Of a stretch of 64,000 bases of DNA, positions 10,701 to 21,848 are shown piece after piece. Position 1 is the first letter of the stretch; every line of letters begins with the position of its first letter. The stretch comes from Nephromyces sp. MM_2019 (lineage: Eukaryota > Apicomplexa > Aconoidasida > Nephromycida): NCBI GenBank assembly GCA_015657535.1, contig JADHZB010001263.1, positions 62,001 through 126,000 of the forward strand. The letters are read 5' to 3'. Position numbers and translations under genes: made by a program. Below the pieces are notes generated by a model that was not told the DNA's origin, searched no databases, and saw only the letters and a list, made by a program, of their open reading frames with translations.

Positions 10701-13093
10701 TCACACACACCCTCACATGTCAATGTATTCTTGAACATCTAGAATTCTTGTAGAATTACCGCCGAAAAAGTAAAATATTTTCTTCCGTTGGAGAGTAGCC
10801 ATAGTGGTCCCAACCTCTAAAAGTGTGAAATCAAAAAATGCCAAATTATGGATATGCGGCTCAACATTATGGAAAGAACTCTTGGAAAAAAGTTATTTTA
10901 ATGGTAATAAATTTTTTAAGTTGCTAAAAACTCTGTTCAATTAAAGAAAAAATGCATTCCTTGATTAGCTATACTAGATAAATTTGTATAAAAAATGCCT
11001 TTTTTAAAAGGTAAAAATCAATTTAATTCCTAAATAACCCTTAATATTTGCTGTAATTCCAAACTATCGCGGCACCTCTCAACTAAACTTTGCTTAAAAG
11101 TATAAACCAAAAACAAATTCTAATTTGCCCAATTTTTTGGTTTTATTGTAGAATTTTTTATTTTTTTGTTTTGATAAAGCCAATACTATCAAAAATTTGG
11201 TAGATAACCGAATATTTCATGTTAAAATCTTCTTATAGTACGTTTATAATGTTTTTTTTGCTTATGATGCAATAAAAGATTTTCTCAAATAATGCTGCAT
11301 AATTTTTAGAATAGCGCTTAAAGCAACTATATAATTATAAAGCTTATTTAGTTTTCAATACTTCCATAGGGAGCTGGAGAAATACCTGGATTGCCGAATT
11401 CCGAGGAGTCTCCATTGCAATTCTGATAAATTCTTTTGTCTTATTTCCTCTTTCGCATTGATGGAGAAAAAAGGGTGCTTTAGAGGCAGTTGAACCCACC
11501 TATTTTAAACTTCATATAGCATGAATATTTTTTTTTGTAAGGTTTATCTTTTTTAATTTATAAAAACTAGTATAATTAAAAAACCTTCCGTTTTTTAACG
11601 CAGAAAATATTCTAATTTTGGTAATAAGGAGTCTCCAAAAAATATGTTTTGATAATTAAGCTTTAAGTTCAAAAAATTTGAACTTAAAGCTTAATTATCA
11701 AAACAAAGCAAGACAGCATAAATTAAAAAAGTATCTTTGCTTTTAATGTTAACTTTTTACAGTTTGGCTTGAAAAAAGCTAAAAACCATTATCTTAAATT
11801 CTTTAAAATTTTGTTACCTATATTCAAAAATAGCATCACAATAATGCCCAGAATATTCAATCTTTTTAATTGTGGTTTCCCCTAATTGAGCTTCCATTAG
11901 GTTTATTAACTGAAAAAAAATTTTATTTACAACAAAGAGTAGTGTTGAAAAAGTTAAACGATACTGATTGGCTGTAAGTTAGGCTTATTTAAAAAATGCT
12001 TTATATTGAAAGAAATAATATTTTTTTCCAAAATTCTTGAAGAGCCTCGTGGATTTTTTAATTAAACACCATTTTTTTAGAAAAAGCCGGGATATACAAA
12101 ATTTCCGAAAGTTTTAATCGGCTTTTACAAAGCATACCTTTTTAGTTAGCCCATCTTCCACCATCATTGGATTCATACACAAAACTTTTTTAATCCTAAA
12201 AATTTTGATTCATCAGCACAATGGCAAAGGTCAGCCGTTAAGCTTTCTGCCTAAAAAAATGGTTTAATTTGGAGCAGATAAGAGGGACCCTATTTTTTTT
12301 TTTTTAATTTTCTGTCTTTTAAGCTTTGATTTTTTTATAATAAACTCGTAAAGAAATTAATTTAAATGAGCTAATTGATTCCTACTGTGAAGAAGGTATG
12401 AAGGCTTAAATCACTTTAAAAATGAATTTTTTTATATTTTTTTAAAAAGTGACTATACTTTGTGATTTTTCAGCAAACACTTACATATTTAAAGCTCATA
12501 ATTCTTTTTAAACTTTGAAGCGGGACTACGATATTCCTATAAACTGCCTTTTATCAACAAATTTTATGTAATGTTTGAGGTATAAAGATTTAGCCACTTT
12601 CGTACGTGCATGATATAAAAGCACTTAAATTGGAATTGTGGAAAATTTTTTTTAAATAAGTAAGCATAGCAGAAACCTAATTTTGCCTGCCAATTCTATA
12701 AGTACAGATGCAAAGAAATTTTCAAGATGGCAAAATTGCGCATTTTTGTATAATGCTGTATGACTTTACTAAATATTTTTGATGCAAAAAATGCTTTTAA
12801 TTTTAATTTAAAAAGCAATTGCTTGTTTGAAAAAGTTCATGAAATACTGTTTATGGCCTTTATTTACAATTCTAAAAAAATTTAATAGACAATTATTAGT
12901 ATTCAAAACTGCGGCTTATTTATTATAAGCAAGTGATGCTTTTTTCCTATAAAATAATCAGCTCTTAGCTTAAAATATGTTCATCGTAGAACTTTTTACC
13001 TACGTTGCTTTCTGGTATCTTTTCAAACCTTTTAAAGCATGTTTGGGTAACCAGAAGTATTTTCCAGGCAAACTTATACTGTAAATCTTACTC
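7759..13093 (-). CDS. Multi-exon protein of unknown function with a KOW-like segment (5' and 3' ends not resolved)
   Basis: Twelve exons can be chained without a phase break: 13093-13004, 12768-12706, 12536-12485, 12250-12179, 11909-11818, 11499-11386, 10816-10760, 10438-10265, 9398-9317, 8978-8937, 8552-8382 and 7875-7759, giving about 375 residues. Most donors are GTAAGT-like or GTA, acceptors TTTTAG/CAG. Readable segments include LINLMEAQLGETTIKKIEYS, GWDHYGYSPTEENILLF, a charged helix LQRVKDLRAEVSKYSRL, then IIEDVEYYSEMKRMYEVVVS and, at the visible C-terminus, DDGALNGKIGKLKF ... EALVELGG. That last part has the glycine and hydrophobic spacing of a KOW motif, a small nucleic-acid or ribosome-binding fold; this is a resemblance, not proof. 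The start is upstream of 13093: an open stretch with ATG at 13352-13496 is a candidate but does not fit in phase. A last exon below 7759 is missing. Codon use is strongly A/T-ending. Function unknown; a role in RNA or ribosome biology is only a guess from the KOW-like part. Confidence 0.55.
10621..10720. repeat. CA-rich microsatellite in an intron
   Basis: Degenerate runs of cacacaccctcacat type repeat about six times. The tract lies between exons 10816-10760 and 10438-10265 of the minus-strand gene, so on the transcribed sense strand it reads GT/GTGAGG. It is simple-sequence DNA with no coding potential. Confidence 0.8.
11645..11705. repeat. Perfect inverted repeat, 29-bp arms, 3-nt loop
   Basis: The left arm 11645-11673 and right arm 11677-11705 are exact reverse complements separated by AAA. 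The arm reads gataattaagctttaag in its core. It lies inside the intron between exons 11909-11818 and 11499-11386 of the minus-strand gene, so it would be transcribed as a very stable hairpin. No terminal-repeat transposon features or target-site duplication are visible beside it. It could be a small foldback element, a recent inverted duplication, a structured intron RNA or an assembly artefact. Confidence 0.95.
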
Positions 13094-14573
13094 CTGAAAC
13101 CATTGAATAAAAGAAAATAGCAATGCATTCAAATGGGATTCAATCCTCTATTAGACAAAAAAAAGCTTATTGTTTTTTCATAAACAAGCAAATTGGAATT
13201 TTTCTACACATTAGTAATTTTTTTATGATGCTACCCGTAATTTTTACGTTAAATAGTTTAATTAGCTTTTAAATTCTTAGATTGCGACATTAAGACTTTC
13301 GAAATTTTTTGGTTTGCTCATAATCCTTTCTATTTTCAAGAATATAATCTTTCAAATTTTTTTTTCTTCGGTACTAGCAAATTTATAGCTTGAATATGAT
13401 ATAGCTATTGAAGGAAAATCAGATTCATCAATTGCGGATATAATTTTATCATGTTTGTGTATAAAAGGAAATTCTGGCAGAGGCATTAATTTCATGTGCT
13501 GTATCTCACTTGTACCAGAGGCGTACTCAAAAGCTCCGCAGTGCAATTAAGCCATAATTGCGCGCCATTGAATGCATACCGTAGAACAGTTTCATGGGGT
13601 ACGTGTTTGCATGTTTCAAACTTCAAGTAAAACAAGCGCGCAGTGATGTCAATTTCAATAATACTTTTTTTTATCTATCTTAAAAGCGGCGGTTATTTTT
13701 TATTAATATAAGCCATCCTTTGAAATATTATAGAGCATAAAATAACAAAAATTAAATGTCTTAAAAAAGCTATACAATATAACAAAAATTTAGTTTGCTA
13801 TACGAACTAAATGAATTCGCAAAAGTTATTCTTTCACTTATTTTCCCTAATTATAATATTTTGACCTGAAATGTCCAAAAGTAGCATTGTATTTTTTAAT
13901 GTTTGATGCAATGAAGCACAGCATCTCGTTAATAATTTGGAGCTTTTATATGGTGGGATTCGCTGAAAGTAGCGTATGTCTTTATTACTAAACTTAAATC
14001 AAGTTGTAAAATATATCATTCCGCTGACTTCACAACCCATCGTAGCATCACGGTTAGCCTAGCTTGGACTAAGTAGATGTGCTAAATCTCGCTTCCCTAA
14101 ATCAAAAAATTCTGAGTCAAGGACTCACACCAAGAATATTTTTGCCTATCTTGCTACCAAAAACTCAATGTTTTAAGTGACTTCAATTGCGAGGCTAGTC
14201 TTTTTAATGCCTTTGCTCAAGCACATAGAAGTTTCATAAACCTATTTTTACGCTTCCGGGAAAGATATATATTCTTTATGTAAACAAAAATAAAAAATTG
14301 ATTTCAACAAGGGCAGAAGTTAGCGTAAACTGACTTTTCTTAGCACAAAATTCTTCCCATACCATAATGAAATAATGCCATTTCAGCGCTTTCCTACCTT
14401 CAATTGCTCCACAAAAAAATCAGGCAGCAAGCTTCCTATACTGAAAAGTTACCATGCCGTACAAATTTTTATAATAAATATTTGTATCGGCTATTTTTTG
14501 TACTGGCTGACAAGCTGTAGTACCACGATATTCAAAAATTTACCCGTGGTAGAGAACCGATGATGTATTGTTT
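13094..14573. other. Gene-poor AT-rich stretch with one candidate first exon
   Basis: On the minus strand 13496-13352 is open from an ATG: the frame reads MKLMPLPEFPFIHKHDKI and continues to a TGA. It may be the first exon of the gene whose next exon starts at 13093, but its only donor (GTACCG) leaves the wrong phase, so an extra small exon or another start would be required. The rest is AT-rich and shows no convincing exon. The plus-strand open frame 14375-14563 lacks splice signals. Confidence 0.35.
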
Positions 14574-14985
14574 TCACAATCGCTTTGGGCGGCGGCGTAT
14601 TTTCGCTATACCCAGGAAATGCGCAGGCTGCATTGCCAAGTTGTCAGGCAGCTGCCTACTTGCCCGCGGTTTGTTGAAAAAAGCCACTTTTCAGTTATAC
14701 ACAAATCATATTGGTACTGAAGTTTCATTCTTTCATCACAGATACTATAACTACAGTGTTACGGCAGACACAATTCCCGGTAAAATACTAACATTACTAA
14801 TTCCTATAGCTACAGATATAAATTGTAATTCTTGCATTATACAGTTACTTACTGAGGGAAAAAACAAAATAGATCAAGGATTATCATTAAAAATGTTTCC
14901 TGAAACCACAAGAATACCAGTAAAACAAAATATTAAATTTACCCATTGCCGAGGAACCTTTTTTCTCAACGCCAAGTTTTCCACC
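14574..14985 (-). CDS. Candidate C-terminal exons of an unknown minus-strand gene
   Basis: A phase-compatible chain can be read on the minus strand. An exon at 14985-14943 encodes VENLALRKKVPRQW and has a GTAAAT donor. It is followed by short exons reading ETFLMIILDLFCFFP, then YQYDLCITEKWLF, then PAHFLGIAKIRRRPKRL and a TGA at 14576-14574. The introns would be only about 40-60 nt. No family is recognised. The competing plus-strand open frame at 14560-14994 (144 codons, starting MMYCFHNRFGRRR) covers the same stretch and is a real alternative. With one open frame against a chain of tiny exons, neither is secure. Confidence 0.25.
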
Positions 14986-15630
14986 CTAATTTAATTAATT
15001 TATGCAGAGCTATTAGCTTAAGCATAAAAAAATGCATTTTTTGCGCTCACGCAATTCTAAAGATTTTTCATTTATGCGAGTAAGTGGGAATAATGTATAA
15101 ATTTAGGTAATAAATGCAATCCTCATGCTGGCTAGCTTGGGGAATATGATAGAAAATTTCCATCACACCGTGCATCATACTAGTTTGATTAATAGAATGC
15201 AGTTGGAGGCAATTTCCTATGTTTTTCACGTTGCCTTCGTAAGGCTTAAGTAATTTACATATTCGTACCTGTCATTCAGAATATGATGCAGATATTACTA
15301 GATTGATAGGAAAGTTGCCTTTCAGAAAAACGAACAAGTTTCGTGCATACTGCATTTGCGCCGTCGTAAGGACACCCAGCGCGGAGAAGTTGTCAAAATA
15401 TTTTGATTGGCTACATCATCTATACCTGGAACAACTAGATAGCTAAGAAAGCTATACGCAAGGAACATTTTTAATAACTAGTTTCTTGCTTACAATATTC
15501 TTAAAGTGGGGTAGTCTTATACTGCTATAGCTGTATTGAAAATCAATAATTAGTTTTTATTCTGGCTTGGAAAAATCTCCCATTATTCTGGAGGGGTTCT
15601 GATGAGTAATGCCCTTTGATTTTTATTATT

Positions 15631-15867
15631 TTACCAGCTTATAACATCATTTCTGCATGAAGGCTTCCGTTGTTGTAATTTATCAGTATCAGTCGCGCCA
15701 TGGGAACTAAAAATTTTGTTTTTCTCTTGTGCTTGTGGCATCGCTAGTACATATTTTATGACTTGAAAAAGACCACCGGATACTCGTTTCCGAAACGAAT
15801 CTTTAAAGACTCTAAGTTTTAGCCACTCTAAAGTTTTGTAAGCCAGAGCCCTTTGACGCTGGTTCAT
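15631..15867 (-). CDS. Hypothetical 78-codon ORF or first exon
   Basis: This minus-strand frame opens with a genuine ATG at 15867 (MNQRQRALAYKTLEWLKLRV) and has a basic N-terminal helix with many Lys, Arg and Leu residues, unlike the random open frames nearby. After about 39 codons there is a possible donor (TAT then GTACTA), so it may be the first exon of the gene whose last exons are proposed at 14574-14985. Read straight through, it ends at a TGA at the 15631 end. No domain is recognised. Confidence 0.4.
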   Translation of the reverse strand: MNQRQRALAYKTLEWLKLRVFKDSFRKRVSGGLFQVIKYVLAMPQAQEKNKIFSSHGATDTDKLQQRKPSCRNDVISW

Positions 15868-17560
15868 AAAAGCCCTGTTTTACGAAACCGAATTTTTTAC
15901 TACTGAAGCTGACTCATGAATGGTAAGTCATTGAAGAGTTTCCAGAGATTTACTAATACTGTACGAGAGCATTTCAGAGCTACCCACTACATTCAGAGTT
16001 CCATTACTAGTCTTGCATGAGTAATATTATCAGGTAGGGGCGTATGTTCAAACCACTAGGAGAGTTCAAACGTATACATTTTTGAATTAGTTCTTTTAAT
16101 GAGTATATGCTCAACTAGTACCGTAGCATTGGAAAGCTATACTAAGCACTAACAAAAATTATAAAACTAAAAGGAATAAGTTCAATTTTAGCTGGTTTTT
16201 TCGGAGGTAAACTGAGGTGTTTGTCGCTGGTTTGCTGTCTCACAGTGTATTTAAGAGTGCTATTTGATCTCTCAAATTTCGGCATCTCGTTTTTCTGCGT
16301 AGGAACGGTTGTGTATTATTTGACTGGTGAGGCAATGAAACCAGCTATCGCACACCTCAAAAATTTCTATTTTTGATGTAGCTGAATAGAGCGTCTTGCT
16401 TCATATCTAGTTTAATCTAGAGGTTTGAAATGGTATGAACCTCATGAACAAGTCTTCTTCACATTTTAAACTAATAGAGGGGTTAATTTGGTTTAGCTCG
16501 CGTGCAAAACTTTTGGTAGCTTTGAATTGTTTCTTGCTAAACTATCCGTGTAAATGATGTTCCTCATCAAAGTATGCACGCCTAGAAATACTTGCGCTGC
16601 TTTTAAACAGAGTGCTTCCATTTTTAGCCAAAATAAATATACAGCGAATCACGTATTGAAAATCCACGTTAGAAAAATATACATCAAAGCTTGGTTTTGA
16701 TTCTATTCCATAAAATTCTTCCTCGTGATTAGTTCAATACTCTCGAGTGATTGCTAGGAACACTAATTTGTAGAAATTTTCGAGCAAAAAAAAAAGGACC
16801 CCCATACGCGAAATATAATGAGAATTTGGGGCTCCACTCGTAAGCGCCTTTTTGTACTGTACTTGCACACCTTTCAAGCTTCCATCATGCTAACCTCATA
16901 AATGCTGAAAAATTGAGAAAAGTTCGAAAAGGCGAATAGAATAAAATTTTGACAATTTGTACAGTTCTGAAAAAGCACTTTTTTCGTTCGGTCTGCCAGA
17001 AAAGGTATAGATCCAGACCAAACAGGGCGCATTCTGATGGCACTTTAAGCCTCCCAGTTGAGGAAGAGTGCTTATCGGCAAGTGAATATTTCATTGAAAT
17101 TTCTATTGATAGTTTTTAAAAATTTGAAGACGAGCTACATCGTATTCTCTTTTCAAAATTTCCCTTCACGTCTAGTGCAGTTCCCACAGAACAATATCAG
17201 CAGCGTAGCATGCAATGATTGCTTGAGCCAAAATTACCTACATTTAGCCAAAATTTCATCAAGCCTAGCGGGAACCGTTTACTCTACTCCAGCAATTTCT
17301 ATTTCTGATTATTTATCCACAGGCAGCGTTTTCGTTGATTGTTAACTTGACAAATAGATAGCAGCTGTAACTCACTTCTTCATAGTTACTGATACAGATC
17401 ATTACACCGTCTCTAATTTACAGAACCAGGAAGTTTCTTGAAGGTATCACTGCCATGATTCCAATATAATAGCGCTTGCAAGGCACCCCCCGTTAGTCAC
17501 TTATAGTTCTAATGCTCAATTAAGCCCGAAAAATAATTTGAGTCATGAGATGAATCTAAA
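15868..17560. other. No confident gene
   Basis: Two overlapping open frames on the minus strand at 16885-17094 and one on the plus strand at 17058-17345 are about equally plausible and cannot be separated by eye. A putative acceptor (TTTTTCAG near 16970 on the minus strand) precedes a stretch reading ELYKLSKFYSIRLFELF. I see nothing recognisable elsewhere. Confidence 0.3.
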
Positions 17561-18111
17561 AAGCAAAAAATCCCGTAGGCGATTGTTTCCTCATTGGATA
17601 GCATGTAGATGCTAGTGCCTTGAATGTTCGCACTTTCCCAACTTCAGAAAAACATATTATGATTAACTGCGTAGCCATCGAAAAGCGCATGTGGCATCGC
17701 ACCCTAATCGCAACAAGGAACCAACTTCAAGCCTTTATACGGTGGATCCTAGCACTGCAAATTGCTTCAACTGCATATAGATCGACTTTTCTGGCGGCTG
17801 CAAGCGATTCTTAGGCGAAATATGAGCAAGGTGATTTTTCCTTCCGCAACAAATAGCTAAATGAAGTGATGCATAGCTTGGGACTGTGAAAGTGCTTACC
17901 AACTTATATTTACTCAGCTTGGGAATAAGCGGTAATAAGCCATCAATAGTGACTGATAATTTTCGCGCAAGAACCTCACAATAGAGGAAAGAAATAGTTT
18001 CACCTTTTTCTCTCCTATTTTAAAGAGCAGGGTACGCTCTCCTGCAAATAGCAAAGCAAGCCCCACATCGCCACAAGGGCACATTAATAACTTGAATAAA
18101 CAGATTTTCAA
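17561..18111 (-). CDS. Candidate exon cluster of an unknown minus-strand gene
   Basis: A chain of exons can be read on the minus strand. The segments are LLMCPCGDVGLALLFAGERT ending GEKK; then VLARKLSVTIDGLLPLIPKL; then HLAHISPKNRLQPPEKSIYM; then GAMPHALFDGYA; then a final segment that reaches a TAG. The phases agree, but all the introns are short (29-57 nt). The first two segments together resemble the repetitive beta-propeller style of SF3B3/CPSF-A proteins (hydrophobic-Gly-hydrophobic followed by a KK turn). This is a weak impression and no signature motif was found. An alternative frame through the middle exon (ESLAAARKVDLYAVEAICS) is also open, so exon phases are not settled. Confidence 0.3.
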
Positions 18112-18749
18112 ACCGTCTAGTACTGTTCAAATAAAAAATATCAATGACCTAGCCAGTCTTAGCGCAACCTGAAGACTGGCTACTCTGAAGGATATAGAAC
18201 ATTGATGCACATAAATTGATGCGTAGTAAGGTTAATTTTGCGTGCTAGCACGATTTCACAGTCCTTGCATCAGAAAAAAACATCGAGGCATTTTCAAGCT
18301 AGCAATCACATCACCTTTGGAAACTCGATATATACGCTGATTTGGCATTGCCGTCCCTTTGTTTAATGTCGCATTACCAATAACCAAAAATGATTGCTGT
18401 TCTTAAAGAACTATGCGCAAACCGTTCCCCAACAATAGCGCTTTAAAATAGTCCAACGAGGAAGGGAATATTCTATTCGACTCGAGTTTCAATTTTATTG
18501 GTAAACAGCTAGATATGCCAACAACTTCCTCAAAATGCCTTTCCATGTGAAAATTGAACAATATTCACATATTGTGACATTTATTAAAGACAATCAGACC
18601 CACATTTAAACCTTTTTCAATGTTTAAACCACTTGCGTAAAAATCTTCAATTGGAAACCCCTACTCTTTCAGATACTTAAAAAGACAAAGCAATAGGAAA
18701 GTTTAGCCAATATTCTCCTTTATTTTATCGGGAGTTGGGTGGCACAATG

Positions 18750-19300
18750 CTTTCTAGTAGTCTCCAGTGTCGTTTTTAATGTCTTTCGGGCTAAATATAT
18801 TGTAAGCTGGAGCCAAAATTGTACCCCCAACACCGTAGAATATGCCCTAGCAATGTGTGCTGCCGAAAAAACCTTACAACACAAGAAATTTTTCGCACCT
18901 GCTGATTCCTAGACAAATGTACCTATTCATCGCTGTTCTGTGTGATGCGCTATCGATCCTCCCGAAGCAAGCGATTAGGTCTCTACCTGAGTATAGTATG
19001 TCATTGATATAGAATGTTATCAGTATAGAATGTCAGCGAAATTCGACGGATTTTCGTTCCTTACTATGCGCACCAGCAAGATCATTGCTACGCCACTGCG
19101 TGTTGTTATCAAATGATTGGCATAATCGAGGCTATGCTTCTTCGCGCCTGATTAATCGCCGGCAATGCACTGCGCCTGAACGCATATTCGGCGACTGTAA
19201 ATAGTCCTCAAAGTACGCTCTAAACGTAGTACCATACGCCAGCCCAATCTTACGCTACGTTTGCGGCTGTGAATTTATATATATTTTGTATTATCTTATT
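18750..19300 (-). CDS. Candidate short exons, unknown
   Basis: On the minus strand an open segment near 19255-19150 reads IGLAYGTTFRAYFEDYLQSP and looks coding. A second near 18885-18755 reads HTLLGHILRCWG, an intron, then PKDIKNDTGDY and a TAG. I could not join the two with confidence and recognise no family. The plus strand over the first segment is broken by stops, which favours the minus strand. Confidence 0.25.
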
Positions 19301-21848
19301 ATATGATATGACCCGCTATTACATTTTACCATCGTGCTAGCCGAAACTCAATAAAATGCTGACGACCCTCTGAACTTGCCTAATTCATGCCTGCATATCG
19401 ACTTCAGCGGGCTGCCCAAAGGGTGCTGTGCACGCAGGCGATTTGCGTAAGTTCGGAGTTTTAGCCCTTAAATGTTCGCGTCATCAGTGTTGCTCCCTCC
19501 TCGCATGTAACTCAGCTTCGTTGCTCTCGTTCGTGTTCCTACAAAGTAAGTTGTTCCCCCTCTATTTTGCTGGTTGTGGACAAAATTTTACCCACAGGCC
19601 TATTTTGCTATCGCTGTATGGTTACTGTAATCAGACGAATGCTTGATTGTCGTGTGAGTTTCCAACAATAAAGGATTTTGCCATTAAAACGCCGGTATTA
19701 CAACTTTCTGATTGATAGCTTTACACTTGATGTTTCCTGCGGTGATTTCACCAACCCGGCCTTTTTTTTAGAGAGTGCACCGCCTTTGAAAGTTGTAATG
19801 CAAGAAGCCTTTTTGTACGGCGTAAAAATGAATTTTTGCCCGTTTTAGTTGATTTTGTTGTTGAGCTGGTAGGGGGAATTTCTCCTACTGGTATGTGTGC
19901 TGCTAGAAAACCACCCCCCTCCGGTATCCTTGCGAATATTGCAGCCACATGATGAAGAGTTTCCCCTGTACACCGTTTTCTTATGCTAACGCATCTTTTC
20001 ATAAAGCACCTTTCAGCTTGATTTCTCAGAGGCCGCACATTTCTTGTACTGGTTTTATGAAGGCGTTGCTCTTCTTTCTTCTTTTCATTTTAGGTGTATT
20101 TGACGATATGCATGTTGTTTTTAAAGCAAAATAACCTCTGTAGTTTTGATCATGATGAATTTCATAATTTTTTGTGCCAACATTTTTTGACATTGATGCT
20201 TAATCAACCATAGTGCTAGTCACGGGTTAGTTCTTGAGAGCTGAATTTTTTGACATTATAATGCTTTCAATGTAACTGGCATTGTGAATTCTATGCGCGT
20301 TTTCATGAAAGAACTTTGTTAGTGAGCTTCGCTGGCGTAAATTCAAGCGTCTGTTGAATAAATGGAAGTCACCAACTTTTTGAATGAAGCGCTGCAGCTA
20401 TTGAAATCCTAGCTGATTGGTATCTTACAATGCACTATCGTTATTTCTTCACTAATTCGAAGAAAATCACTTCCTACAGGTCGCTTCTAATCTTTTTTCC
20501 TTAATTTTTTGGGCTATTCAGTAGCGGTGAGCGTCTTCCTCATGCACTAAACTTACTTTGGGCTATTGAGCGATCGATGTGAATCCTGCTCCTCAATTTA
20601 GCTAGTTACTATTTTTTATATAATTATTATTAAATGTTTTAATGGCTGTCCTTCTGCCTAGGTGCTACAATTCACTATATGTAACACCATGAAAATTGAT
20701 TAAGGTGCTGCCGGCAACGAGAGAATAATAAATGTCTTGCAGAATTCTTACCTTTTGTGATGATGTGTTGACTATATTTTCTTGCTTTCCAGAATATTTT
20801 ATTTCGTCCAAGTAAACTTGCAAGGCTTTTTAGTGACATCCTCATTATCTTTATTAGTATCTTATGCCGAGAAGAAATTTGAATAATATGGGCGATTTGA
20901 ATGTTTTTGCAGTGTAAGCCTCTTTTTTTAGTAGAATATTTTTATTGAGGTTGTTCGAATAATGGAATCTGATAATATAATTTTCAGCCTGCTAGTGTTT
21001 AAGCTGCGTATCTGCTGCGCTTAAAGACCACATGAAGTTTGGCATTCCAAGTTTTTGTTGCAGCTGTAGGTATCTTTGTAATCTCTTTGTTTTTTATGTT
21101 TTTTCCAACTTTGCTGCGATGTTTTGACGTGTTTCTTCCAATGCTTTAATTTTAACGAAACTTCAATTCTAGTGAACTTTTTTTTACCATCTTTGATACC
21201 CCTTTCACTACTATCTTTCACCAGGAATCTTTCATGTATTATTTTGTAACGATTCCAAATGTTTTGGAAGGTAGTACATGGAGCTTTGGGATTATAATAG
21301 TGTGCTTTTTTACTCTGAATTTCGCGTGATTCTCATGGAAGTAAATACTTTCTGAAGGCAGCTTTTGCACTTTTTTATAGCTTGCGTTTTAGCATTTTGT
21401 TGATCCCCCTGTAAGGCAATTTCCCTTTTTATTCATACTATCTAAAATAGGTATTAAAGCAGTTTTTACATATTTTAAAAGTACTTTCTCCCCAATTTTT
21501 GTATATCTTAATTATTAACTCACCTGATTACTTTTTGAAGATCAAGATTTTTACTGGGCTGGAATTTACTCCTTTAGTTTTTTCTTCTTTACAGTTTGTT
21601 ATAGAATCCCCCTCTAGATACTTGGCATAAACCGTCGAACATAATTTTAGTTATATACATTCTGTTTGCGCGAAATTCTATGATTTGTTAGCAATACCGC
21701 CTATTTTGTGCCTCTCTTGCTAAATTATGGGACGAGAACACCTCAAATCTGTCTTTAATGCGATAATTTAGGCCTTTTCTTGCAAGCCTAAAGCTTCGTC
21801 TTCTAAAATCTTCAGATTTGATTCCTCATTAGTTTTTTTCGTGTAAAG
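19301..21848. other. Upstream of the membrane pseudophosphatase gene; no confident gene
   Basis: A minus-strand open frame at 19748-20038 (basic, Ser/Thr-rich; in-frame ATG giving MKRCVSIRKRCTGETLHH) is a possible small exon. A lysine-rich minus frame at 21021-21221 looks like chance. From about 20.4 kb the top strand becomes strongly T-rich, matching the intron style of the plus-strand gene that starts at 21849, so untranslated exons of that gene may lie here. Nothing else is recognised. Confidence 0.35.

Noticed and set aside
12121..12210. Alternative exon reading CMNPMMVEDGLTKK with an AAG/GTATGC donor
   Set aside because: It looks coding, but its upstream acceptor leaves the wrong phase; the chain through 12250-12179 fits on both sides. 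It remains possible as an alternative exon.
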